From: Paenibacillus_AB hodogayensis
GTDB taxonomy: Bacteria; Bacillota; Bacilli; Paenibacillales; NBRC-103111
Assembly: GCF_039536325.1 (NCBI RefSeq)
Contig: NZ_BAAAYO010000014.1
Span: forward strand, 383,203 to 447,202
Reading direction: 5' to 3'
DNA length: 64,000 nucleotides
Below are positions 26,967 through 35,824 of this stretch, one piece after another. Positions within the stretch are counted from its first letter, which is position 1. Each line of letters begins with the position of its first letter. The position numbers and the translations under genes are program-made. The notes beneath the pieces were generated by a model, which had not been told where the DNA came from, ran no database searches, and saw only the letters and a program-made list of their open reading frames with translations.

Positions 26967-27215
26967 ATGAAACACCGGAAAGAGCCGCCGGGCGACAAAA
27001 ATATCATTGGCACACGAGTTGTTGCACTCCGAAAGACCAAACGAATGAAGCAAAAAGAATTTCTCGCCAGACTGCAGACGTTCGGTCTGGACATCAGTTC
27101 GACCAGCCTGTCACGGTTGGAGGGGCAGTATCGCCTTGTTCAGGATTATGAAGTCATCGCCATTGCCAGGGCGCTGGACGTTTCCGTTGGTGAATTGTTG
27201 GGTGAGGATACGTAA
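26967..27215 (+). CDS. XRE-family helix-turn-helix regulator
   Basis: Small DNA-binding protein of 82 residues that is almost only a Cro/C1-type HTH: GTRVVALRKTKRMKQKEFLARL, then SSTSLSRLEGQYRLVQDYEVIAIARALDVSVGELLG. No ligand domain is present. The GTGAGGTGATCGCGG stretch before the ATG gives a ribosome site. A perfect palindrome lies 50 bases upstream. It diverges from the Spo0E-like gene, so the pair may be a local sporulation or growth-phase switch (inference). Confidence 0.87.
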   Translation: MKHRKEPPGDKNIIGTRVVALRKTKRMKQKEFLARLQTFGLDISSTSLSRLEGQYRLVQDYEVIAIARALDVSVGELLGEDT

Positions 27216-27387
27216 GAATTAGAATAGCCCTGAGAGAGCTTCGTTCATCTTACGGTATAATTGACATATGAGCCTGAACGGTTATTCTCCAAAGGATGAA
27301 ATTCTAGATTCTCATACCGAAGATAACCTGCAGTACGTGGATGAAGTTGCTCTCGTACGAGCCAATCAAGATCCCACTGAGGGTAAA

Positions 27388-27675
27388 ATGCACATAGAAT
27401 ATATCAACAATCTACTGCAAACATCCATGACGATCCATTATAAAAGACGCTTTCTGACAATCGAGCATTTAGTCATCGATACCGGGGCAGCACATTCCCT
27501 AATCTCTTCCGACATCGTTGCTCAAATTGGGATTCACTTTGAAGATGGCGATACGCTTGTACGCTCCTTTGGAATCGGAGGAGACGAGTACTCCCGATCG
27601 GACTGCTACTCAGAATTTAAGCTGACTCCATGTTTTTTCAACCATTCAGCAAATAACTCTTCCTCCTCGAACTGA
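27388..27675 (+). pseudogene. Truncated retropepsin-like aspartyl protease
   Basis: The frame encodes MHIEYINNLLQTSMTIHYK and an aspartyl-protease active site, IDTGAAHSLIS (D-T-G-A), with FGIGGDEY after it. Full proteins of this type have about 130-140 residues and a further conserved region with an hydrophobic-hydrophobic-Gly element. Here homology appears to stop near codon 75, and the frame then runs into the end of the antisense hydrolase gene. GAGGG precedes the ATG at 27388; an in-frame ATG at 27268 has no ribosome site. Probably a 3'-truncated remnant. Confidence 0.55.
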
Positions 27676-28652
27676 GGATAATGAGCGGATTTTTCGAAAA
27701 TAACAAATTCCTTTTTCGGCGCTTCCAGTACTTCAAAGTATTCTTTTGCCGCGTTTACAGACGTCATATAATCATATTGTCCCATTACAAAATAAACGGG
27801 TATATCTACTTTACCGACGATGCTTGTAATATTATTTTTCGACTCTTCCTCCAACAAAATTTCTTGCGGTAATGAAACTCCTTTTAAATAGCGAATGACA
27901 TCGAGCAAATTATACTCCGGATTAAAGAGAAACCCTGTGTAGTAATCTCTATTATCATCAATTAATCTAGCTGCTCCGCCATATTTTCGAACCATATCTC
28001 GTGGAGTAAGCTGCTCCCCTTTTTCTATTGGACCTCGGAGCTGTTCTAATCGTTCTGCATCCTTTACATGACCGGCTAATTTTGCTTGTTCAATAGAATA
28101 ATTTAAGCTATCCAATTCGCTTTTCCCATGATCGGCAACCTGCCCGATTCCAACATAAGCAACAAATTTTTCAGGTGCTTTTGCGACAGCTTTCATCCCA
28201 ATATATGTGCCAAAAGAATGGCCGATCAGCAGCACTTTTTCTTGTCCAAATTCCTTTTCAACATAATCTGTTAATGCCAACAAATCATCTACGAGCAAGT
28301 CTGCTGATAGTTTAGAGTAATCCTCAAAAAAGTGATACGACTTCCCGCTTCCGCGTTGATCATAGTGTACGATTGTAAAGTTTTTTTCAAGTAAATCTTG
28401 ATATTTCCGCACATAAGGAATTTCAGAACAGCCAGGACCGCCGTGCACAAAGATTACTATCGGATTGCGTCGGTCCACTCCCCTAATCATGACTTCATGA
28501 TCAGTGCCATTAATCTCGATCTGTTTTAACAAACTTATGCTATTATCTCCTTCAATTCGAGGTGTCCATGTTGGAAAAACCAATCCGATTGCAAGAAGCA
28601 AAACAATAATAAAAATACTTATTTTTGCTATCTTTATGTATTTTCTTTTCAA
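27606..28652 (-). CDS. Alpha/beta hydrolase, proline-iminopeptidase-like, membrane-anchored
   Basis: Hydrolase of 348 residues with one N-terminal membrane segment (about 9-26) and the catalytic domain outside. The oxyanion-hole motif is HGGPG (about 70-74), the nucleophile elbow is GHSFG, the acid region is MGQYDYM, and the histidine region is EKSAHYPQFEE. HGGPG with this order is typical of prolyl aminopeptidases and related S33 enzymes. The anchor suggests action at the cell surface. Its 3' end overlaps the truncated protease tail to tail. Confidence 0.88.
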   Translation of the reverse strand: MKRKYIKIAKISIFIIVLLLAIGLVFPTWTPRIEGDNSISLLKQIEINGTDHEVMIRGVDRRNPIVIFVHGGPGCSEIPYVRKYQDLLEKNFTIVHYDQRGSGKSYHFFEDYSKLSADLLVDDLLALTDYVEKEFGQEKVLLIGHSFGTYIGMKAVAKAPEKFVAYVGIGQVADHGKSELDSLNYSIEQAKLAGHVKDAERLEQLRGPIEKGEQLTPRDMVRKYGGAARLIDDNRDYYTGFLFNPEYNLLDVIRYLKGVSLPQEILLEEESKNNITSIVGKVDIPVYFVMGQYDYMTSVNAAKEYFEVLEAPKKEFVIFEKSAHYPQFEEEELFAEWLKKHGVSLNSE

Positions 28653-28915
28653 TTGACGGCTCCTTAATTGGTATTCAATAGAATGATTTTAATCTAAAAA
28701 TAACTGCAGCAACAATGGATCATCTGTCATACTTGTAGTGGATTCGACATTTCCCCCAAAAAACCTTTGTACATGAAATTCATACCAAAACGTCCGGTAA
28801 GCTGTTCCAATTTATTCTGTGCACAAAAAAGAAAAGCGACTTTACAGTTAACAATCCTGTTTTATTAAGAGTCTGGAAATCACATTTCGCCCCCCTATGA
28901 CTCTGAAAATAAAGA
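28653..28915. other. Intergenic stretch, no gene seen
   Basis: About 260 AT-rich bases between the hydrolase start and the terminator of the Fic gene. It should contain the hydrolase promoter, but no clear -35/-10 pair or repeat could be fixed. Confidence 0.4.
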
Positions 28916-28941
28916 ACCCACAGCATCATTGAGCTGTGGGT
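28916..28941 (-). terminator. Rho-independent terminator of the fic gene
   Basis: ACCCACAGC and GCTGTGGGT form a perfect 9-bp stem with an 8-base loop. On the minus strand it is followed by TCTTTATTTT. It lies 27 bases after the Fic stop codon. Confidence 0.85.
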
Positions 28942-28967
28942 CTAGTTCGTGCATTCTGTCACAAAAC

Positions 28968-29708
28968 TCATTTAACCACCGAGATGTATCTCTGCAAACT
29001 GTCCTCTACACATTCTGCAATCAAGTTAATGAATGGATTCAAATTATCTTTTACACTGGCCTCTTCAAGTGTCTCGTAGTACTTTAAACGAATTCCGTTC
29101 TCAGCCTTGACAATTGCGGGCGGGAATCCGAACCCCATTAAAACTAAATTCATTAATAACCGAGCCGTTCGTCCGTTTCCATCCGTAAACGGGTGAATAT
29201 AAACAAATTGGAAATGTAGCTGCGCAGCTAGTTCAACCGGATGCAGTATATTCTTTGTTTGTTGATACCATTGGATCAATTTCTCCATCTTCTCTGGGAC
29301 CACAGCAAAGTTTGGTGGAGTATGCTGAGAGCCTGAAATTCCCACATTCATCATTCGATAACGGCCTGTATTCTCGTCGTCAATATTTCTAAGTACGAGT
29401 TGGTGAATCGACTTCACTACGTATTCAGATAACTCTATGTTTCTATGAACGATATCCTTAACGTAATGAATTGCCTCTGCATGGTTGATAACCTCAAAAT
29501 GTTCCCGCAGCTTTTTGCCGCCTATTGCTAATCCATCTTCTAAGACTAATTTGGTTTCCAGTAGGGTCAGTGTGTTGCCTTCAATCGCATTTGAATGATA
29601 TGTCCATTCTACGCGATAAATGTCTTCCAAATTTCGCACAGCAGCGGCCGGCAGAGGTCGAAGTGAATCCAGCTCTATCTTCAGTTTATCGATTTTCTCG
29701 AAATTCAC
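28968..29708 (-). CDS. fic: Fic-domain protein AMPylator, class II (self-inhibited)
   Basis: Fic enzymes transfer AMP or similar groups to hydroxyl side chains of target proteins. This one has 246 residues. The active-site loop is HPFTDGNGR at 172-180, followed by TARLLMN, with all catalytic residues present. The inhibitory helix motif S39-NAI-E43-G44 lies before the Fic core, making it class II. GTG at 29708 has GGAGAGGG just upstream and is preferred over ATG at 29744. It is a single gene with its own terminator and no antitoxin beside it, as expected for self-inhibition. Confidence 0.9.
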   Translation of the reverse strand: MNFEKIDKLKIELDSLRPLPAAAVRNLEDIYRVEWTYHSNAIEGNTLTLLETKLVLEDGLAIGGKKLREHFEVINHAEAIHYVKDIVHRNIELSEYVVKSIHQLVLRNIDDENTGRYRMMNVGISGSQHTPPNFAVVPEKMEKLIQWYQQTKNILHPVELAAQLHFQFVYIHPFTDGNGRTARLLMNLVLMGFGFPPAIVKAENGIRLKYYETLEEASVKDNLNPFINLIAECVEDSLQRYISVVK

Positions 29709-29798
29709 GACCCACCCTCTCCTAGCCTTGTATATCATTACCATTATATCTCAATGGATTATATTTAAGACGGTTCTATTCCAATCAAAAATCTGCCG

Positions 29799-30347
29799 TC
29801 AGGGGGCAAAGACCTCTGGATTGTCATTTCTCCAGGCGCCTATACAGCCAATTAAACAGGCCGTGCAGCTTATCATCACCCTACCGCTCTCACTGTCCGC
29901 ATAGGTCATTGCGATATTTATGCCCGGCTTGCGCCAAGCCAAAATTCGACCGGAAAATCCAGGCCAGTCGCATTCCTCATCCAGCTCAGGTTGACCATAT
30001 GCCTTTATCGATTCATCTGGTGTTGAACTCATCGTGATTCCCTTGGGAAGGTATCCGGGAAACGGAGCTTTAATTCTGTCATCTGACCCTGGCGCAAGAA
30101 AATGTATGGCGCCGATGATCCATTCATCTTGATTTTTATAGTTTAGTCCGGTCAAATCATTTATTTTTGGTGCGCGATAAATATCGATACGTATCGATGA
30201 TTTCGCAGACCAGATGATATCGTCGTTGAAGTAGCTGTTCGGGGTTGGCATTCGCTTGACGCCGAATGGTTGCAGCAAAGCTTGAACATTCCTTGGACTG
30301 TATGGATGGCCAAGCATTTCAATGAGCTGTTCAGATGGTTCTATCAC
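29799..30347 (-). CDS. Hypothetical soluble protein
   Basis: Protein of 182 residues with no signal peptide or membrane segment, begins MIEPSEQLIEMLGHPYSPRNVQALLQPFG. Its composition is protein-like with conserved-looking Trp/Pro/Gly blocks (WIIGAIHFLAPGSDDRIKAPFPGYLP, CDWPGFSGRILAWRKPGINIAM). It ends with a Cys pair (SCTACLIGC). Size and style resemble DUF6392-like or other immunity-type proteins of polymorphic toxin loci, but no toxin gene is adjacent. Unassigned. Confidence 0.62.
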   Translation of the reverse strand: MIEPSEQLIEMLGHPYSPRNVQALLQPFGVKRMPTPNSYFNDDIIWSAKSSIRIDIYRAPKINDLTGLNYKNQDEWIIGAIHFLAPGSDDRIKAPFPGYLPKGITMSSTPDESIKAYGQPELDEECDWPGFSGRILAWRKPGINIAMTYADSESGRVMISCTACLIGCIGAWRNDNPEVFAP

Positions 30348-30610
30348 TTATACCCATTCCTTTCGCTTCGCTCAAGGCAAAAAACGTGATGAAATCGTTG
30401 TGCGTGAACTTTTTTCTGAAAGCAACCGCCCCACGCCGGGCAAAGCCGCTGGCTTGTGACGAGTAGAAGATCATTACGATAGCAATGCGTCCGTCACGCC
30501 CGAATAAGTGAAAATCATAACATCAATCAGGTAAACGTGGCTCCAATATACTACTCTCTGATAAACAACACACAGCACTCCCCAAGAAACCTCGTTGGAA
30601 GGCAAAACTG
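30348..30610. other. Intergenic stretch, no gene seen
   Basis: About 260 bases between the hypothetical gene and the MazF-type gene. No ORF with a ribosome site, and no clear hairpin with a T-run, was found. Confidence 0.35.
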
Positions 30611-30952
30611 TTATCGGATCAACAACTCCATTTTTGAAATAACCTCAGCCATCGTATCATCTGATACTTTGCAGATGAAGGTTGCCTGTCGGGACTGCCA
30701 GTCAAGACTCTTCACCTGATCGGAGAGAATTACCCCCTCGATAGGCAAGTCCTGCGGAATGACGACCTCAAATGGGTATCCCTTGATCTTGGATGTTACC
30801 GGACAGAGCAGGGAAAGCCCAACCTTACCGTTATATGCAGCAGGTGATATAACCAATGCAGGACGCTTCCTAGATTGCTCATGACCTGATTGTGGATTAA
30901 ATTGCAACCACACCAAGTCGCCGCGATCCGGCACATACGAATTGCTCACCAT
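30611..30952 (-). CDS. mazF: MazF/PemK-family endoribonuclease toxin
   Basis: Sequence-specific mRNA-cleaving toxin of 113 residues. It has PDRGDLVWLQFNPQSGHEQSRKRPALVISP, the family's N-terminal strand block with the catalytic Arg region, and CPVTSKIKGYPFEV with the conserved Thr/Ser. The end is ILSDQVKSLDWQSRQA. It is closest in style to the ChpB/PemK type. The ATG overlaps the antitoxin stop (ATGGTGA), so translation is coupled, which is normal for this toxin class. Confidence 0.93.
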   Translation of the reverse strand: MVSNSYVPDRGDLVWLQFNPQSGHEQSRKRPALVISPAAYNGKVGLSLLCPVTSKIKGYPFEVVIPQDLPIEGVILSDQVKSLDWQSRQATFICKVSDDTMAEVISKMELLIR

Positions 30953-31191
30953 GACTCCCGTCCTTGTGGTTCGCCTGTAGATACCTCTTTATGAAGATTA
31001 TCCGGTGTCACATGAGCAAGGAGTTCATCCAATGTTGCCGACTTCGGCTTAATTACAAGGTGACCATCTTCGGAGCAATCGTCTTCTTGAGCTTCAACTG
31101 TCTGTTTCTCAAGGTCAATTAAAACACGAGAGTTGTTTATATTGAGTTTTTGAAGGATGGATTTTATCGTATTCGTGGCTTGTTGATCCAT
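30946..31191 (-). CDS. mazE: MazE/PemI-like antitoxin with unusual N-terminus
   Basis: Protein of 81 residues just upstream of, and overlapping, the toxin. The C-terminal half matches MazE/PemI toxin-binding tails (SATLDELLAHVTPDNLHKEV, then STGEPQGRESW). The N-terminal half should be an AbrB-like DNA-binding fold with a WGNSxAxRIP motif; here it reads MDQQATNTIKSILQKLNINN and no such motif is visible. The ATG at 31191 follows GGAGGG by six bases. A TATAAT box lies at 31226-31231 (minus strand). Confidence 0.8.
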   Translation of the reverse strand: MDQQATNTIKSILQKLNINNSRVLIDLEKQTVEAQEDDCSEDGHLVIKPKSATLDELLAHVTPDNLHKEVSTGEPQGRESW

Positions 31192-31459
31192 TTTAATCCC
31201 TCCATTGCCGCACTTGATTGAACTCATTATAACATACGGAGGCTGTTTCAATAATTTCCAATTGTCTCGTGGGATTTGGAAGCCAATACTCTTGCCGGAC
31301 TTTTCTCTGCGAGTCCGGCAGCCCTTCCACTCTCTCTCTATTGAATCATTTTTGCCGCATAATAATATGTACCGGCACTCACACAATGGTTTCCATTTGC
31401 AGAGTGACGTCGGGAGTTTGAACGATTCGACACCCACTCTCCCCTGCTGCTCTCCTCCG

Positions 31460-32878
31460 TTACTCATTCAAATACGTTGTCACCCGGTTCTGAATCAGCT
31501 TACTGACTTCTTCTGCGGATTTCTGTCCGTTCTTAAAGCGTTCGAACTCCTCCATAGCGATCGTTAACACTTTCATATCACTGGATATTCGGGCGCCCGC
31601 CTCCGAGATCAGCTTCTGTACCTCTGTAATCCGTTTTTTCGTCGTTTCGCCATCCGGCAGCATGTCTTTCGGGATCGGCAAATCCAGCGTTCCTTTCTCG
31701 ATTTTTTGCAAAACTTCATTTAATTTCTTATCAGTAGCGCCTTTATTCATCGGCAATCCAAAGAGATCCGGCGAAGCTTGCATTTCATCGGAAAGCAAAA
31801 ACTTGATGAATTCCCATGCTTCCGGTTGAACGTCGGATTTGCTGTTCACCCCTAAACTGTACATGGACTTGAACGGTACGCCTTCCTTTTTTCCGCTCAC
31901 GCTCGGCTTCTGGTAATATTCAAGGCTTGAGGGTATCGTCAATGCTGCCGCGGGGCTGAATATGCCAACCATTTGAAATACCGCTTTACTGGGATCGGAC
32001 GTAGCGGACGTGAACCCTTCACTGAGCAGGCCTTCGTCATATATCGACTTGATTTCCTTCATCATGTTGCGGAACAGGTCCGAGTCGAAGTTCGGCTTAC
32101 CTTGTCCGACGAGCTGGACGTAATTGTCCTCGATATAATCGTAGAGCAGCGGCGACATAATCAGGTTGTAGTATCCTTCGCTATCCCCTTGTTGCTTCAG
32201 TTTCTTGGCGACATCCTTAAATTGGCTCCAGCTCCAGGGGTTATTTTTGTCGACTGAAATATTCGCCTTCTTCAATAACTCGGTATTCCCCTGAACCGTT
32301 TCGAGCGAAAAGGAGAGCGGCATGACATACAGGCCGTCCCCGTCTTGGGATGCCTTCAAAATATTAGGGTATAACGCGTTTCGATCGAACGAGCTGTCTT
32401 TGGCCATCAAGTCGTATAAGTTGACCAACAGTTTTTTGGCGACGAATTTGTTTTGGGGCAGGTTGTTCATAAGAATAAGATCGGACCCTTTGCCGGAAAT
32501 AACCTGCGTCGTCACCGATTGAACGTACTTTTCTATGTCCGCCGCTTCCATGGCCATGCCGCTTTTTCCGGTTCCTTCCGACGCCTTGTACTCTTTTATT
32601 TCGATATGAATGTCCGCATGCTTTTCCTCAAATAGCCGCACAGCGTTTTCCAAGAAACGGTCTTTCCTCAGGACAGATACGGCGACGGTTTTCCTGCCCC
32701 CCTCCTTCACGCCTTTGGGATCTGCGTTGGAACCGCCACCCGGAGAGCTTGGGGCAACGCCTCCCCAATCGCCTCCCGGAGCGTTTGGGGAAGCCCCTCC
32801 CCCATTGCCCGAACAGGCGGATATTAGCAGCATAACGGACAGCATCATAAGTAACCCTATTTTCTTCACATGAATCAT
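31460..32878 (-). CDS. Extracellular solute-binding lipoprotein (ABC family 1)
   Basis: Sugar-type binding protein of 472 residues. The signal peptide ends in lipobox ISAC at about residue 22, followed by a Gly/Pro-rich linker. The mature part has the usual receptor blocks (NPWSWSQFKDVAKKLKQQGD, SDVQPEAWEFIKFLLSDEM). The ATG at 32878 lies directly on GAGAGG; GTG at 32869 (MKKIGLLMML) has better spacing and may be the true start. It is last in the operon after the HlyD-like adaptor and is the likely receptor for MalF/MalG. Confidence 0.9.
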   Translation of the reverse strand: MIHVKKIGLLMMLSVMLLISACSGNGGGASPNAPGGDWGGVAPSSPGGGSNADPKGVKEGGRKTVAVSVLRKDRFLENAVRLFEEKHADIHIEIKEYKASEGTGKSGMAMEAADIEKYVQSVTTQVISGKGSDLILMNNLPQNKFVAKKLLVNLYDLMAKDSSFDRNALYPNILKASQDGDGLYVMPLSFSLETVQGNTELLKKANISVDKNNPWSWSQFKDVAKKLKQQGDSEGYYNLIMSPLLYDYIEDNYVQLVGQGKPNFDSDLFRNMMKEIKSIYDEGLLSEGFTSATSDPSKAVFQMVGIFSPAAALTIPSSLEYYQKPSVSGKKEGVPFKSMYSLGVNSKSDVQPEAWEFIKFLLSDEMQASPDLFGLPMNKGATDKKLNEVLQKIEKGTLDLPIPKDMLPDGETTKKRITEVQKLISEAGARISSDMKVLTIAMEEFERFKNGQKSAEEVSKLIQNRVTTYLNE

Positions 32879-32882
32879 CCTC

Positions 32883-34025
32883 TCAATGTAATCGAATGCG
32901 GTTGCCTTCCTGCAGCGGTTCGCTCGACTCCGTCACAATGTCTTCTTCCGGGTAAACGCCTCCGAGTACGACCATCTCCTCATCGTTCCCCTTCCTCGTA
33001 TTCACGTAAGCCTTCTGGACCGTGTATGTGTTGCCGAGTGAGCTTCGATTCTCGCGAACGACAAACACGTAGCTTCCGGTTCCGTCTTTTTTGAGCCACT
33101 TTTTGTTGATGACAAGCCCCTGCTCTTGAAACGGCTTCTGCAAGCTAACGCTGGCTGACTCACCTCCTTTGAGATCGTCTCCCCACACGTAGACGACGAT
33201 CGTTTTTTGAGCCTTGGCGCCTCCGTCCGGATTGCCGCTTTCAGCGTCCGGCTTGCTTCCAGCCCCTCCCCCGCTACCCGGGGTAGCGTCCTTGATTTCG
33301 GCGACTGTTCCTTCGAGCCGCCGGGGCTTATCCCCATTCACGTTTACAGGCACTTTCTCGTCTTTTCGCATCAAATCGGCGGAATCTTTATCCACCGTGA
33401 AGGCGAATTGAAGCCCCTCGCCGATTTTCACCAGCGTCAGCACCGGCTGCCCTTGGGAAATGCTCACGCCTTCATCGGCTTGAAGATTCGCCACTTTGCC
33501 GTCCGCAGGCGCTGTCAACATGCGTTTTCTCGCCAAATCTTCACGCATCGTTTCGATTTTCCGCATCGCGATGTCCCGATCCAATTGATCCAATTCCAAG
33601 CTGCGCTTCGCTTTGCGGTTCACCTCCTCGTCTCCCGCTCGCTGGGCGGCCACGAACTGTTCTTGCAGCAGCTCCCGGTTCAAATTCCTTTTCTTCAGCT
33701 CGTCCTCCGCATCGAGAAGCTGCCGCTGCGCCTCCGTTCCGTCGAACGTTACGAGAATCTGCCCCTTCTTGACTTGTACGTCATTGCGAACATGCACCTT
33801 CTCCACCTTCCAGCCGCTGTCGCTGTTTAATTCGATTTGCTTGCGCGGCGTGATCAGACCGCTGCCCTCGATGCGATGGGTCAACGTTTTTTTTGCAGGC
33901 TTCTCTGTCGTCACCTTGGGTAGCAAGGCGGTTTGAAGCGTTTGGCTGAACAACGTGAACCCAGCCAATAGGAGGAGAAAACCAACCAATGCAATACCGG
34001 CAATCCGTTGTTTCCGCTGCACCAT
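32883..34025 (-). CDS. HlyD/RND-type membrane fusion (efflux adaptor) protein
   Basis: Adaptor of 380 residues with an N-terminal anchor (about 9-28). A split biotinyl-lipoyl domain follows (VHVRNDVQVKKGQILVTFDG; DEGVSISQGQPVLTLVKIGE) around a charged coiled-coil hairpin (about 95-175, LLDAEDELKKRNLNRELLQEQF). A beta-barrel domain with a Gly-rich insert comes next. Such proteins normally work with MacB, RND or ABC exporters. Here it lies between sugar-import permeases and a binding protein, with AGGAGAG before its ATG. No exporter partner is in the operon. Confidence 0.87.
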   Translation of the reverse strand: MVQRKQRIAGIALVGFLLLLAGFTLFSQTLQTALLPKVTTEKPAKKTLTHRIEGSGLITPRKQIELNSDSGWKVEKVHVRNDVQVKKGQILVTFDGTEAQRQLLDAEDELKKRNLNRELLQEQFVAAQRAGDEEVNRKAKRSLELDQLDRDIAMRKIETMREDLARKRMLTAPADGKVANLQADEGVSISQGQPVLTLVKIGEGLQFAFTVDKDSADLMRKDEKVPVNVNGDKPRRLEGTVAEIKDATPGSGGGAGSKPDAESGNPDGGAKAQKTIVVYVWGDDLKGGESASVSLQKPFQEQGLVINKKWLKKDGTGSYVFVVRENRSSLGNTYTVQKAYVNTRKGNDEEMVVLGGVYPEEDIVTESSEPLQEGNRIRLH

Positions 34026-34044
34026 GTCGCCACTCTCCTTTCGC

Positions 34045-34911
34045 TCAGCCTTTCACGCCGGAAAGCTGGATTCCTTCGATAAAATACCGTTCGGCGCTTA
34101 GGAACAGGAGCACCATCGGCATCATATACACAACCGAGGCGGCAAACGAGACGCCGAGGGCATCTTCCTGGATGCGGGAGAGGAAGACCGATAGCGGCTG
34201 CATTGCGGCGTCCTGCAGAAAAATAAGCGGCTGCTCGACCATATTCCAATAGTCGACGAACAGGAGCACGACCAGTGCGGCAATGCCCGGCTTCACCATC
34301 GGCAGCGCAACCGATACGAGTATGCGCACAATTCCCGCCCCGTCCATTTTGGCCGCTTCGATATAAGCCGAATGGATGTGGAGCATGAATTGCCGCAGCA
34401 GAAACACGCCGAAGGGGGCGAACACGCCGGGCAGTATGATGGAGCCGGGATGATTCAGAAGGCCCAGCCGATCGGCCATCAAGTAGTTGGGCACGAGCGT
34501 CACCTGGAACGGCATCAGCATGGTCATCAAATAGAGAAGAAACAATCCTTCCCTGCCCGGAAAACGCAGCTTTCCGAATGCAAACGCGGCGAGGGTTGCC
34601 ACCGACGCTTGTCCGATGATGATGGGCACGACCATGTATACGGAATTCCAGAACAGGTACAGAAATTTCGGCGTCGCGATCAATACTTTGTCATACTGCT
34701 GGAACGACACCCAGTCGGGAATCCATTTGAGATTGACGAATAAGCTCTTATCGGTTTTGCCCAGCATGCCGTAATTCGCCATAATTTCCCGTTCATTCAT
34801 AAAGGAACTGACGACGGGCAAGACGACGGGCATTAGCAGCAGGACGGCAATGGCGATCAAAAGCAACGAGCGCAACAGCGGGGTGACCCATCCCTTTATC
34901 ACGTCATTCAC
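34045..34911 (-). CDS. MalG-type carbohydrate ABC permease
   Basis: Inner-membrane importer subunit of 288 residues with six TM segments. The EAA-type loop that contacts the ATPase is EAAKMDGAGIVRILVSVALPMVKPGI (about 185-210), and the C-terminus is SAERYFIEGIQLSGVKG, as in MalG/LacG families. It starts 13 bases after the MalF stop. No ATPase gene is present, so a shared MsmK/UgpC-like ATPase is expected elsewhere. Confidence 0.93.
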   Translation of the reverse strand: MNDVIKGWVTPLLRSLLLIAIAVLLLMPVVLPVVSSFMNEREIMANYGMLGKTDKSLFVNLKWIPDWVSFQQYDKVLIATPKFLYLFWNSVYMVVPIIIGQASVATLAAFAFGKLRFPGREGLFLLYLMTMLMPFQVTLVPNYLMADRLGLLNHPGSIILPGVFAPFGVFLLRQFMLHIHSAYIEAAKMDGAGIVRILVSVALPMVKPGIAALVVLLFVDYWNMVEQPLIFLQDAAMQPLSVFLSRIQEDALGVSFAASVVYMMPMVLLFLSAERYFIEGIQLSGVKG

Positions 34912-34924
34912 CTCTTTCTAGCAC

Positions 34925-35824
34925 TTACTCCATATACGAGCGGAACATCCGCTCCGTGCGGAACAGCACGAACACGAGCGCCATAATGCAAAGCGCCATC
35001 AACACCGCCGCAGACGAAACTTTCTGAATATCAAGGGACAGAAACATATTGTTCATGTAATGCTGCATCATATAAATGCGGTCGTGCGGGTAAGCGCCGG
35101 CGACGAGATACGTTTCTCGGAACACCTTGAACGAATTCAGCACGGACATGAGCACGACCAGAAACGTCGTCGGCGTCAAATACGTGAGCGTAATGCCAAA
35201 CAGCTTGCGAACAGGACCCGCCCCTTCCAGATCGGCGATTTCATAATATTGATCCGGAATGTTCTGCAGGCCGGCCAGGAACAGGATGACGTTGTAACCG
35301 ATGTTTTTCCATACATAGACCAGCACGATTACAAAACCGGCCCAATCGGATTTCATCCAGTCGTGACGATCAAGGCCGAAATGCTCCAAAACCGCGTTTA
35401 ATGCACCGTTCCAATCAAACAAAATTTGCCAAACCAGCACGATCGAAGCGACCGGAACAACAAGCGGCAGTACGTAAGCCGTGCGGAGCCAGTTTCGGAA
35501 AAAGATTCGCTGATTCAAGAGCAGCGCCAGCAAGAGCGAAACGACGACGAGGATCGGCACGCTGATCGCGGTGAACCAGAATGTGTTGGACGCCGCTTTC
35601 TGAAACGAGGAACTGAGGAGCAGTTCCTTGTAGTTGGACAACGTGAAGCTTCCTCCCAATCGGTCCTGGAACGAGCTCAGGACGCTCTGTCCGAACGGAA
35701 TAAGATAGAAGATGGCAAATCCCGCCAAGCTCGGAGCCAGCAGCCAGATGGCGCTGATTGCCTCCGATCGGAAGAACCGTGCGATCCGGTGGCTGAAGGT
35801 ACTTGGGATCGCCTCGCTCTTCAT
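34925..35824 (-). CDS. MalF-type carbohydrate ABC permease
   Basis: Inner-membrane importer subunit of 299 residues with about six TM segments. It starts with a cytoplasmic tail and WLLAPSLAGFAIFYLIPFGQSVLSSF, and has the EAA-type loop EIADLEGAGPVRKLFGITLTYLTP (about 195-220). Its ATG overlaps the histidine kinase stop by four bases (ATGA), so the two are translationally coupled. This ties the sensor kinase to the transporter. Confidence 0.93.
   Translation of the reverse strand: MKSEAIPSTFSHRIARFFRSEAISAIWLLAPSLAGFAIFYLIPFGQSVLSSFQDRLGGSFTLSNYKELLLSSSFQKAASNTFWFTAISVPILVVVSLLLALLLNQRIFFRNWLRTAYVLPLVVPVASIVLVWQILFDWNGALNAVLEHFGLDRHDWMKSDWAGFVIVLVYVWKNIGYNVILFLAGLQNIPDQYYEIADLEGAGPVRKLFGITLTYLTPTTFLVVLMSVLNSFKVFRETYLVAGAYPHDRIYMMQHYMNNMFLSLDIQKVSSAAVLMALCIMALVFVLFRTERMFRSYME

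Noticed and set aside
29799..30347. Immunity protein of a polymorphic toxin system
   Set aside because: Only a loose resemblance in size and style; no toxin gene is adjacent, so it is left as hypothetical.
31192..31467. N-terminal extension of the MazE-like antitoxin to 173 residues
   Set aside because: The extension has poor coding character, contains the TATAAT promoter box, and a good ribosome site lies before ATG 31191.
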